Source: CAZMHL01 sp045605445
GTDB taxonomy: Bacteria; Bacillota; Clostridia; RGIG6154
Length of the DNA stretch: 64,000 nt
Assembly: GCA_045605445.1 (NCBI GenBank)
Contig: JAZUPZ010000052.1
Coordinates: forward strand, 1-64,000
Direction: 5' to 3'
Shown one piece after another: positions 25,698 to 33,121 of the stretch. The position numbers and the translations under genes are program-made. Numbering within the stretch: position 1 is the stretch's first letter; each line of letters opens with the position of its first letter. The notes beneath the pieces were generated by a model. The model had not been told where the DNA came from, did not search any database, and saw only the letters and a list, made by a program, of their open reading frames with translations.

Positions 25698-25712
25698 ATT
25701 TTTAACATCCCA

Positions 25713-26405
25713 TCAAGCAAGCTTATCCATTTCTTTTTTAAGCCTGCTTATAATTCTCTTTTCGAGCCTTGAAATATAAGACTGGGAAATGCCAAGCATA
25801 TCGGCAACCTCCTTCTGGGTTTTCTCCCGGTTATCGTTAAGCCCGAACCTCATTTTTATTATTTTCCTTTCCCTTTCGGAAAGCTTTGCAATTGCAATGT
25901 TAAGAAGCTGACGGTCAACCTCATCGTCTAAGGTTTTCTGAATAAGGTCAACATCTGAGCCGAGAACATCGGAAAGAACCAGCTCGTTTCCGTCGCTGTC
26001 AGTATTAAGAGGCTCATCGATTGAAACCTCCTGACGTCTGTTTCCGTTTTTCCTTAAGTGCATTAAAATTTCGTTTTCAATACACCTTGAAGCGTAGGTC
26101 GCAAGCTTTATTTTTTTGTCGGGCTTAAAGGTGTTAATAGCTTTTATAAGTCCTATTGTGCCGATTGAAATTAAATCTTCAATGTTTATGCCTGTATTTT
26201 CAAATCTTTTTGCTATGTAAACAACCAGCCTCAGATTATGCTCTATCAGCGTTTTTCTTACTTTTTCATCATCTATTTTCAAAACCAGTTCACGTTCCTC
26301 GTTGGCAGGAAGAGGCGGCGGAAGGCTTTCCCCTCCGCCTATATAATGAACATAGTTCATTTTTCTTAAAAGCTCTGTAAAATATATTTTCAGTTTGTCA
26401 AACAT
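25713..26405 (-). CDS. sigE: Sporulation sigma factor SigE (pro-sigma-E)
   Basis: The 230-residue protein is the mother-cell sigma factor made as an inactive precursor. The first residues (MFDKLKIYFTELLRKMNY) form the pro-sequence ahead of the conserved HYIGGGESLPPPL cleavage region. Region 2 (NLRLVVYIAKRFENTGINIE, DLISIGTIGLIKAINTF) and region 4 (KTQKEVADMLGISQSYISRL) are near-identical to known SigE. The start at 26405 is behind CGGAGGA and overlaps the end of spoIIGA by eight bases, indicating translational coupling. An upstream ATG at 26456 would run inside spoIIGA and is not used here. Confidence 0.97.
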   Translation of the reverse strand: MFDKLKIYFTELLRKMNYVHYIGGGESLPPPLPANEERELVLKIDDEKVRKTLIEHNLRLVVYIAKRFENTGINIEDLISIGTIGLIKAINTFKPDKKIKLATYASRCIENEILMHLRKNGNRRQEVSIDEPLNTDSDGNELVLSDVLGSDVDLIQKTLDDEVDRQLLNIAIAKLSERERKIIKMRFGLNDNREKTQKEVADMLGISQSYISRLEKRIISRLKKEMDKLA

Positions 26406-27186
26406 TATATTCCTCCGAAATAAACATATTTGCGCCCAAAAGCGCATCGTAGCCAAAGATTTTCTCTTCGGGAACTCCGATTGTTACTTTGTAGTTTTTC
26501 TTTTCAATTTCAACCGTTCTCGGTTCTAAGCACAAAAGGCTTCCCCTTCCCTTTACGGTTGATATTTCCATTGTATGTAATCTGCTGCCGGCAAGGTCAA
26601 CCTTTTCGCTGTTTACAAGCATTACGGGACAAAGATTTTCAAAATCAAACAAGTTGTTACCCGTGTCCACAAAAGCATTTAAAACAACCTCTTTCTCCCC
26701 GAAACTTATTTTTACCTTCTTGTAGATATCCCTTAAGGTAATCCTTTTTATCAGAAAACGCAGGGTAACTGCTCCGAAAAACAGGCAGATAAGCAGGCTT
26801 AAAAACAAAAGCAGATATCCGCTTACAAAAACAGGACTGTTATCAACGATTATATAATCACCGCCAAGAAGAAAGCTTGAAAAAATCATAATTCCGCAAA
26901 ACAGAAAGGAATTAAGAACAAAAACTCCCGAAAGCTTAAGGCAATGAAGAAAACCGCCTCTGAAGGAGAAAAAAACCATAAGAAAAAGAACAAGAAGCCT
27001 AATGGGAAAAGTGCCTAAAAGCTCAAAGCCCTTTATAATTGCAAAAGCAGAATAAAGCCCTCCCACAAGAGCGCCGATCGCAATTCGTGCTCCCGTTTTT
27101 ACCTTTACTGCCTTTCCGGTTACATAAAGCAAAAAGCCGTCAATAAGAAAATTGTACAGAAAAAACACATCTATGTATACAACCAA
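26398..27186 (-). CDS. spoIIGA: Sporulation sigma-E processing protease SpoIIGA
   Basis: The 262-residue protein has five hydrophobic segments in the first 145 residues and a C-terminal aspartic-protease-like domain with the active-site triplet in NAFVDTGNNLFD (D174). It is the membrane protease that removes the SigE pro-sequence after a signal from the forespore (SpoIIR). The pair spoIIGA-sigE is the standard sporulation operon and marks the organism as a spore former or a descendant of one. sigG, often next in line, is not here. Confidence 0.95.
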   Translation of the reverse strand: MVVYIDVFFLYNFLIDGFLLYVTGKAVKVKTGARIAIGALVGGLYSAFAIIKGFELLGTFPIRLLVLFLMVFFSFRGGFLHCLKLSGVFVLNSFLFCGIMIFSSFLLGGDYIIVDNSPVFVSGYLLLFLSLLICLFFGAVTLRFLIKRITLRDIYKKVKISFGEKEVVLNAFVDTGNNLFDFENLCPVMLVNSEKVDLAGSRLHTMEISTVKGRGSLLCLEPRTVEIEKKNYKVTIGVPEEKIFGYDALLGANMFISEEYNV

Positions 27187-27256
27187 ATCAATCCCCTCTT
27201 GATTAAATTATACCCTGCCAAAGCAGAATATCCTGTCAAAAATTGACGCCATAAAA

Positions 27257-27290
27257 AAATTCCCGTAATGCTAAGTCATTACGGGAATTT
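27257..27290 (-). terminator. Intrinsic terminator
   Basis: AAATTCCCGTAATG and CATTACGGGAATTT form a perfect 14-bp stem with flanking A and T runs, just beyond the stop at 27297. Confidence 0.85.
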
Positions 27291-27296
27291 TTTATA

Positions 27297-28571
27297 TCAG
27301 TTTTTCCAGACTGTTCCGTCTTCATAATCAACCTGAACTATCATTATTCCTCTTACGGAGGTTATGTTTTTGCCGCTGAAGTTCCACATAAAGGATTTCT
27401 TTTCAAGGGGATTTATTGTTATATTATTACAATAATAGAAATCGCTTCCGGTGCTGACCAGCTTTGAATTTTCATCGTAGCAGTTAAATACAAGCTTAAA
27501 GCCTTTTATTGGCGTTGAAGCAAGATTTCTTACAGTAACAACTACTCCCGTTCCTGTTTCGGTAGCCTGAGTGTAGCTTGTTTCATAACCGAGAGGACAT
27601 TTTATTGACTCACTCCATTTGTTTGCCGCAACGGTACATTTTTCGGTAAGCCAGTAAATATAAGGTTCTCCGAGAGGATAGCTTTTAAGCTCCTTAATTG
27701 CATCAGAGGTAACATTTACCGCCTGTTTGAAGTTGCCCTCTTCCATTGCAGTATCGTAAGCTGCAACAGCATTTATGTAAATAACCTCTTCCTTTGTTGC
27801 ATACCAGCCTACGGTTTTATAAAGCTCAACCTCGTTTTCTGCAACATTAAGCGTTCTTCCGTCAAGAGAATACATCTGAACAAATTTTATAAGATGCCAT
27901 CCTACGCTTTCAAAGGCCTTAACCTCGGTTATTTTAACCTCGGTTTTTCTGCCGTCTTCCGAGTACATAGTAACATATGCAACGCCTTTATCTTTATACC
28001 AGAGGCCTGAATTGAGATAGCTTTCAAGCATATAGTCGGCTACAATTTTTGTTTCACCGTCGGGAGCATAAAGCATTCCGCCGTAGAAATAATTAAACCC
28101 GTTCTGCTGTGCAAAGCTTTCTCCGAATCCGCCCGGACGCACATAAAGGGAAACAAGAGGACAGTTTTCAAGAATTTTGCCCTCAACGCCCGAAATTGTT
28201 TCGGGGAAATAAACCTCGCAGAGTGCGGGGCAGTTTCCTATGGCATTTTCATAAAGCTTTGTTACGGTATCGCCCGTTTCAAAGCTTCCGAGGGAATCCA
28301 TTCCGTAAAAGGTATAAGGTCCTATTGAGGTTATACCGCTTTTAATTATTACCTTTGTGATTGTGTCGTTATAGCTCTGCCAGGGCCTGTCAACCGAATC
28401 AATTCCATAGCCCCAAATTTCACCTTCGCCGCCTATTACAAGAACGGTTCCGTCAAGTTTCCAGGTAACCCCCGGATTAACCGTTCCGTAGGTGGGAGAA
28501 GCAGAAGCCGTAAAAACGGTTCCCAAAACCAATACTGATACAATCAATGCTGCAAAAACTTTTCTCTTCAT
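27297..28571 (-). CDS. Exported BspA-like leucine-rich-repeat protein
   Basis: The 424-residue protein has a signal peptide (to about residue 25) and a BspA-type start (VTWKLDGTVLVIGGEGEIWGY). Leucine-rich-like repeats at about 60-150 include ITKVIIKSGITSIGPYTF and LCEVYFPETI. Next come two copies of a YSxDGRxxxV...VGW unit (about 200-260), and last a beta-sandwich-like C-terminal domain (about 325-424, VVVTVRNLASTPIKGFKLVF) resembling DUF5780. Such proteins usually face the outside and may bind host or environmental ligands. It is monocistronic. Function is unknown. Confidence 0.75.
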   Translation of the reverse strand: MKRKVFAALIVSVLVLGTVFTASASPTYGTVNPGVTWKLDGTVLVIGGEGEIWGYGIDSVDRPWQSYNDTITKVIIKSGITSIGPYTFYGMDSLGSFETGDTVTKLYENAIGNCPALCEVYFPETISGVEGKILENCPLVSLYVRPGGFGESFAQQNGFNYFYGGMLYAPDGETKIVADYMLESYLNSGLWYKDKGVAYVTMYSEDGRKTEVKITEVKAFESVGWHLIKFVQMYSLDGRTLNVAENEVELYKTVGWYATKEEVIYINAVAAYDTAMEEGNFKQAVNVTSDAIKELKSYPLGEPYIYWLTEKCTVAANKWSESIKCPLGYETSYTQATETGTGVVVTVRNLASTPIKGFKLVFNCYDENSKLVSTGSDFYYCNNITINPLEKKSFMWNFSGKNITSVRGIMIVQVDYEDGTVWKN

Positions 28572-28601
28572 TTCCTTTTTCTCCTAAGCAATTTAATTGG
28601 C

Positions 28602-30266
28602 TTAAACTTCTAAAATTATAGGAAGAATCATAGGATTCCTCTTTGTCTCACTGAAAAGATACTGGTTAAGATTATTTTTAACCGCAGTTTTAATAGAGTT
28701 CCAGTCGCTGCCCTTTCTTGAGCTTGCAATTTCAATTGCTTCTCTTGCGCGAAGCTTGATATTGTCCATAAGCTGTTCTGATTCTCTTACATAAACAAAG
28801 CCTCTTGAAACAATATCGGGACCTGCAACAACCTCTTTTGTTTTTGAGGAAATTCCAACCACGATTATAATAAGACCGTCTTCAGAAAGATGTTTTCTGT
28901 CTCTTATAACTATATTTCCGACATCGCCAACGCCTGAGCCGTCAACAAAAACTCTTCCCGACTGAACGCTTGAGGTTATTTTTGCTTCCTTACGGTCAAG
29001 CTCAAGCACCTGTCCTATTTTCATTATAAAAGTATTTTCCTCTTTCATTCCCATTTTACGGGCAAGTCCTGCATGCTGCATAAGATGCCTGTATTCGCCG
29101 TGGGCAGGAATAAAGAATTTAGGCTTTGCTACAGAAAGCATAAGCTTTAATTCCTCCTGGCAGGCATGTCCCGAAACGTGAACATCGGCAAGGGCTTTAT
29201 AAATTACATCTGCGCCCTTTTTGCAAAGCTCGTCAATTACCTTGGCAACAAGCTTTTCGTTGCCGGGGATGGGACTTGCGGAAATAATTACCAGGTCGCC
29301 CTTTACAATTTCAACGGTTTTATGGTCTGAAGACGCCATTCTTGAAAGAGCCGCCATAGGCTCGCCCTGGCTTCCCGTTGTTATTATACAAAGCTGATGG
29401 GGTTTATAATTTTTAATATCCGCAAGGTCAATTATTGTTCCCTTGGGACATTTGAGATAACCAAGCTCTTTTGCGGCAACCACAATGTTTTCCATGCTTC
29501 TGCCGGAAACCGCAACCTTTCTTTTGTGCTTTACCGCAGAGTTTACAATTTGCTGAACCCTGTCGATATTTGACGCAAAGGTTGCTACAATTATTCTGCT
29601 TTTACAGTTTGAAAAATAGCTTTCAATAGTGTCGCCTACTTTTCTTTCTGACATTGAGTAGCCGGGTCTTTCAACATTTGTACTGTCAGACAAAAGGGCA
29701 AGAATTCCCTTTTTGCCAAGCTCGCCGATTCTTGCAAGGTCGAGCATTTCTCCGCTTATTGGGGTTGTATCTATTTTAAAGTCACCTGTGTGAAGCACCA
29801 CACCAACAGGGGTATGAAACGCAATTGCAGCAGCATCGGCAATACTGTGATTTGTTCTTATAAATTCAACTGCAACCGAGCCGAGCTTCACCTTCTGACC
29901 GAATTTTACAACATTTAATTTTGCCTGCTGGTCAAGCCTGTGTTCCTTAAGCTTGTTTTTAACAAGCCCGAGGGTAAGCTTTGTTCCGTAAATCGGAACA
30001 TTTATATCCTTAAGCAGATAAGGAATTGAACCTATATGGTCTTCATGACCGTGGGTAAGTACAAGCCCTTTGATTTTATCTCTGTTTTTGTGAAGATAAG
30101 TCATATCGGGAATTACCAGGTCAATACCGAACATATCGTCATCGGGGAAGGCAACTCCACAGTCAAGAATAATTATTTCGTCCTGATATTCGAAAAGGGT
30201 CATATTCTTGCCTATTTCTTCAAGGCCTCCCAGCGGAATAATTTTAAGTTTTGATTTTTTTGTCAC
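28602..30266 (-). CDS. rnjA: Ribonuclease J
   Basis: The 554-residue enzyme of the beta-CASP metallo-beta-lactamase family has both 5'-3' exonuclease and endonuclease activity in RNA decay and rRNA maturation. The core start PLGGLEEIGKNMTLFEY, metal motif LTHGHEDHIGSIPYLL, second histidine HTGDFKID, beta-CASP motifs SDSTN and HVSGHA, and FIPAHGEYRHL are all present. I place the start at GTG 30266 because AGAGAGG precedes it and the length then matches the family; an ATG at 30308 would add 14 unrelated residues. Its leader has its own promoter and a terminator-like hairpin. Confidence 0.95.
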   Translation of the reverse strand: MTKKSKLKIIPLGGLEEIGKNMTLFEYQDEIIILDCGVAFPDDDMFGIDLVIPDMTYLHKNRDKIKGLVLTHGHEDHIGSIPYLLKDINVPIYGTKLTLGLVKNKLKEHRLDQQAKLNVVKFGQKVKLGSVAVEFIRTNHSIADAAAIAFHTPVGVVLHTGDFKIDTTPISGEMLDLARIGELGKKGILALLSDSTNVERPGYSMSERKVGDTIESYFSNCKSRIIVATFASNIDRVQQIVNSAVKHKRKVAVSGRSMENIVVAAKELGYLKCPKGTIIDLADIKNYKPHQLCIITTGSQGEPMAALSRMASSDHKTVEIVKGDLVIISASPIPGNEKLVAKVIDELCKKGADVIYKALADVHVSGHACQEELKLMLSVAKPKFFIPAHGEYRHLMQHAGLARKMGMKEENTFIMKIGQVLELDRKEAKITSSVQSGRVFVDGSGVGDVGNIVIRDRKHLSEDGLIIIVVGISSKTKEVVAGPDIVSRGFVYVRESEQLMDNIKLRAREAIEIASSRKGSDWNSIKTAVKNNLNQYLFSETKRNPMILPIILEV

Positions 30267-30312
30267 AATTAACCTCTCTTTCTTTCCAACGCAAAAAGAG
30301 ACGGGCACCGTG

Positions 30313-30437
30313 AAAAAAGCACAGCACTCCCCTGCTTTTGCATCTATAAATCCGTCGCAATATCCGAAACTGACCCAAGGGCCCTCCGCAACATTTCCGG
30401 AATGCCGAACGGAAATTTTAAACCGAACCGTAAATTT
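30313..30437 (-). ncRNA. Candidate structured leader of the RNase J gene
   Basis: On the minus strand a transcript starting near 30437 would fold an ATTTCCG/CGGAAAT hairpin (30393-30416), a GGGCCC-centred segment, and then a terminator-like hairpin AAAAGCA/TGCTTTT with T6 (30313-30339). RNase J starts about 45 nt further on. The layout fits an attenuator or a short independent RNA. I match it to no known riboswitch class. Confidence 0.45.
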
Positions 30438-30443
30438 AATATA

Positions 30444-30472
30444 ATTATACCATAATTTTATCCAACTTGCAA
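30444..30472 (-). promoter_or_regulatory. SigA-type promoter of the RNase J leader
   Basis: On the minus strand TTGCAA (30467-30472) and TATAAT (30444-30449) are exactly 17 bp apart. Confidence 0.8.
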
Positions 30473-30493
30473 CTATATTATTCCATAAAAAAT

Positions 30494-30534
30494 AAACCTC
30501 TCAAAAAGGCTTGCTTTGCCCAAATGAGAGGTTT
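30494..30534 (-). terminator. Terminator of the VanW-family gene
   Basis: AAACCTCTCA pairs with TGAGAGGTTT, with an inner GGC/GCC extension, just beyond the stop at 30552. Confidence 0.75.
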
Positions 30535-30551
30535 TATTAAGTTTAACGTTT

Positions 30552-32324
30552 TTATTCAACGGGAGCTCCCGGATTTTCAGGAACAACCTCTGTTCCCGAA
30601 GATGGGTCTGCCGGGGTTGCGGGCTGCTGAGGAGCAGGCTCAGCCGGTTGCGGGTCAGGAGTTTCAGTCGGTTGCTGTTCCGGCTGTTGTTCGGGTGGTT
30701 GTTCGGAAGGAACCTCTTCACCCGGAACTGTTGAAGGGTCTTCTGTTGGCTCCTGAGAAGGATTTTCTTCCCCTTCGCCGGGAACCTCTGTTCCTTCAGC
30801 AGGCTCTTCAACAGGCTCTTCAGCCGTGTTTCTCTTTATTATTTTTTTAAGCGGAGTGTAATAACTCGAAGGCATTTTCTCCGTTTTTACAAGCTCTCCG
30901 TTTACATAAACTTTTCTTGTTGTGGTTACCGTATAACCGTCGCTTCCTGTTTGAGTAACAATTTCAGTTCCCTTTTCAAGAGTTGGGTCTTCTTCATATT
31001 CAACCGGTCTTGGAGTCTGTCCTACAACATTGTTTAAAATTTCAACCCTGAAATTCTGTTCCTTTGTTCCGAGAATTTCAACACGGCAAACGCCTCCCGA
31101 AACGGAAGCTGTTATTTTTATCGGTCTTGAGGTTGTATTTTTGAATCTGAAATCAATTACGCCCATAACAACCGTTGCATCCTGTCCCTTGGGAGCATAT
31201 GCTACCGGGAAGGAGTGATTTTTTCTTTCAACAATGCCCATATTTGAGTAAAGAGCCGCATTGTATATCGTTGTGGAAACCTGACAGATTCCGCCGGCAA
31301 GCCCGTCAACAACTCTTCCGTTTTCAAATATTTTTGCATTTCTGTAGCCTGCGGCAACTGTTCTTTCCCCTACAACATTGTTATAAGAGAAAATTGCGCC
31401 CGGTTCCAGAACTGTTCCGTTTACCTTTCTTGCGGCAAGAAGCATATTATAGGTTCTGTCAACCTCACCGGGATTATAGTTTGTTGAATAAGACGCAAGA
31501 ACATCTTTGAACATTTTTCCCGTAAGGTCATCGTCAAGCACCTTGGGCATTTTAACCTCAAGCTGAATTTCAACGGTTTCACCTTCGCCAATGCCCTCTA
31601 CTGCCTTTTTAGCCTCTTCCTTATCAAAGGAATAGCCCACAACGTGAGGAACAAGCTTTCCGCCCTCTTTGTCATAATAAGCATCCTTTGGTTCTCTGAA
31701 AACCTTTTCATAAAGAGCATCTACATCAACACCCTTGTATTCCTTTTTGGAGGTTTTTGTTTCAAGGGTTGCATTCTGATTAAGTCCTAAGGTTTCAATT
31801 ACTTTGTCAAGCTTTTCAAATTCTATAACCTCACCGGAGCGTCCTGCAGTAAGAACAAGCTTATCGCCGTCAATTTTAAAGCTTTCTTCGGTATATACCG
31901 AACCGAGCCCTGAAAAGGCCTCTGTTATTTTTGACTGAAGTGCTTTCTCATTTATCACAAGGCTGAGCGGAATAACTTTTTTGCCTGAGAATATCTTTGA
32001 AAATGCTCTTGAAAAAGCATTTCCTCTTCCGACTGCATAAGCATTTTTAACAGTTGCATCGAAATCAATCTGTCCCACATCGGCAAAATTTACTTTCGCC
32101 GTATTTTCTTTGCAAACCACCTCAATTACGGGGTTTGCTTCCATATATGCCTTTGTTATCTCTTCGGTTGCATCCTCAACGGTTTTTCCGCTTACATCGG
32201 TATCAACAACAAAAACATTCTTTGCAATAAGGCCGTTGTCCGGCAATGCGAAAATTGCAACAAGTGCCAGAAGAAGCACCAAAGCCACAGCTGTTGCAAT
32301 TATAATTACTTTTTTGTTTTTCAT
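30552..32324 (-). CDS. VanW-family surface protein with G5-like domain and Pro/Glu tail
   Basis: The 590-residue protein has an N-terminal membrane anchor or uncleaved signal (VIIIATAVALVLLLALVAIF), two peptidoglycan-binding-like domains of the kind found before VanW (about 35-280), the VanW domain (about 285-415, AIFSYNNVVGERT and GGICQVSTTIYNAAL), a G5-like domain (about 430-490) and a low-complexity tail of E, P, T and Q of about 100 residues. VanW proteins accompany some vancomycin-resistance clusters but most, as here, stand alone with an unproven wall role. GAAAGGA precedes the ATG. Confidence 0.85.
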   Translation of the reverse strand: MKNKKVIIIATAVALVLLLALVAIFALPDNGLIAKNVFVVDTDVSGKTVEDATEEITKAYMEANPVIEVVCKENTAKVNFADVGQIDFDATVKNAYAVGRGNAFSRAFSKIFSGKKVIPLSLVINEKALQSKITEAFSGLGSVYTEESFKIDGDKLVLTAGRSGEVIEFEKLDKVIETLGLNQNATLETKTSKKEYKGVDVDALYEKVFREPKDAYYDKEGGKLVPHVVGYSFDKEEAKKAVEGIGEGETVEIQLEVKMPKVLDDDLTGKMFKDVLASYSTNYNPGEVDRTYNMLLAARKVNGTVLEPGAIFSYNNVVGERTVAAGYRNAKIFENGRVVDGLAGGICQVSTTIYNAALYSNMGIVERKNHSFPVAYAPKGQDATVVMGVIDFRFKNTTSRPIKITASVSGGVCRVEILGTKEQNFRVEILNNVVGQTPRPVEYEEDPTLEKGTEIVTQTGSDGYTVTTTRKVYVNGELVKTEKMPSSYYTPLKKIIKRNTAEEPVEEPAEGTEVPGEGEENPSQEPTEDPSTVPGEEVPSEQPPEQQPEQQPTETPDPQPAEPAPQQPATPADPSSGTEVVPENPGAPVE

Positions 32325-32355
32325 TTTAATTTCCTTTCACTCTGAGACCTTTCAA

Positions 32356-32994
32356 TCAGAAGCCCAGTTCCTCGTTTATAATAAATACCGTTACTCTGTT
32401 ATTTCTCTGTTTTCCCATAAGAACATAATCTGCGCAGATTCTTTGGGGCGACTGACAACCGTAGCCCATATCCCTGCCCATAGCAACACATTCACCGGTT
32501 TTAAAGCAATATGTATCACAATTAAGTCTTTGGGTGTTTTTCGGAGCTGCAATTTTGCGTATTCTTTCCTTTGCTTCTTCAACATTTTTTACAATTTTGT
32601 TGACCCCGGTTACCACAAAAACCTCTTTCGGTCCGAAAAGCATTGCCGCAACTCTGTTTCCGTTTCCGTCAACATTATATAAAAATCCATCTTCGGTTAT
32701 TGCATTGGTACTTGTGACATAGTAATCAGCAAAGAAGGATTTTCTGAAAATCTCTTCAACCTGCTCCCTGCTCAGTCCTTCTTCAAAACGGTCGCAAAGC
32801 TTGTAGCCGTTATTTTTCAGAAAGGAATAAAGACCAATCTGAGAAACTGTTGCAGAGCCGCCGAAGGCAGTTACCTTTTCCTTATCAATAAGCTCTGTTA
32901 TTTTCAAAAGCGCCTCCTTTGAATTTTCAAAATACAACACTTTGAAATTGTTGTTTTCAAGGGCTTTTATCGTACTTTCAACATTTTTGTTCAT
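32356..32994 (-). CDS. LUD-domain protein (LutC/YkgG-like)
   Basis: The 212-residue product shows the LUD fold motifs TAFGGSATVSQIGL, ADYYVTSTNAITEDGFLYNVDGNGNR and FVVTGVNKIV, plus conserved cysteines near the C terminus (LNCDTYCFKTGEC and YGCQSPQRIC) that could hold an iron-sulfur centre. Relatives act in lactate utilisation complexes, but no lutA or lutB lies nearby, so the role here is unclear. GGAGTGG precedes the ATG at 32994; a longer reading from 33033 is less likely. Confidence 0.85.
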   Translation of the reverse strand: MNKNVESTIKALENNNFKVLYFENSKEALLKITELIDKEKVTAFGGSATVSQIGLYSFLKNNGYKLCDRFEEGLSREQVEEIFRKSFFADYYVTSTNAITEDGFLYNVDGNGNRVAAMLFGPKEVFVVTGVNKIVKNVEEAKERIRKIAAPKNTQRLNCDTYCFKTGECVAMGRDMGYGCQSPQRICADYVLMGKQRNNRVTVFIINEELGF

Positions 32995-33054
32995 ATACAC
33001 CACTCCATTATAAAATTTTAACATCAGGCGCAATTATTGTCAACATAAAAAATG

Positions 33055-33083
33055 TTTACATTTTCACATTTTTCTGCTATAAT
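33055..33083 (+). promoter_or_regulatory. SigA-type promoter of the PBP1A gene
   Basis: TTTACA (33055-33060) and TATAAT (33078-33083) are 17 bp apart. Confidence 0.75.
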
Positions 33084-33121
33084 AATAAAAAATTGTCTTT
33101 TATTTACGGAGGACTTAAAAC

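Noticed and set aside
30552..32324. Vancomycin-resistance gene
   Set aside because: The VanW domain alone does not give resistance; no vanH, vanA/B or vanX homologue is nearby.
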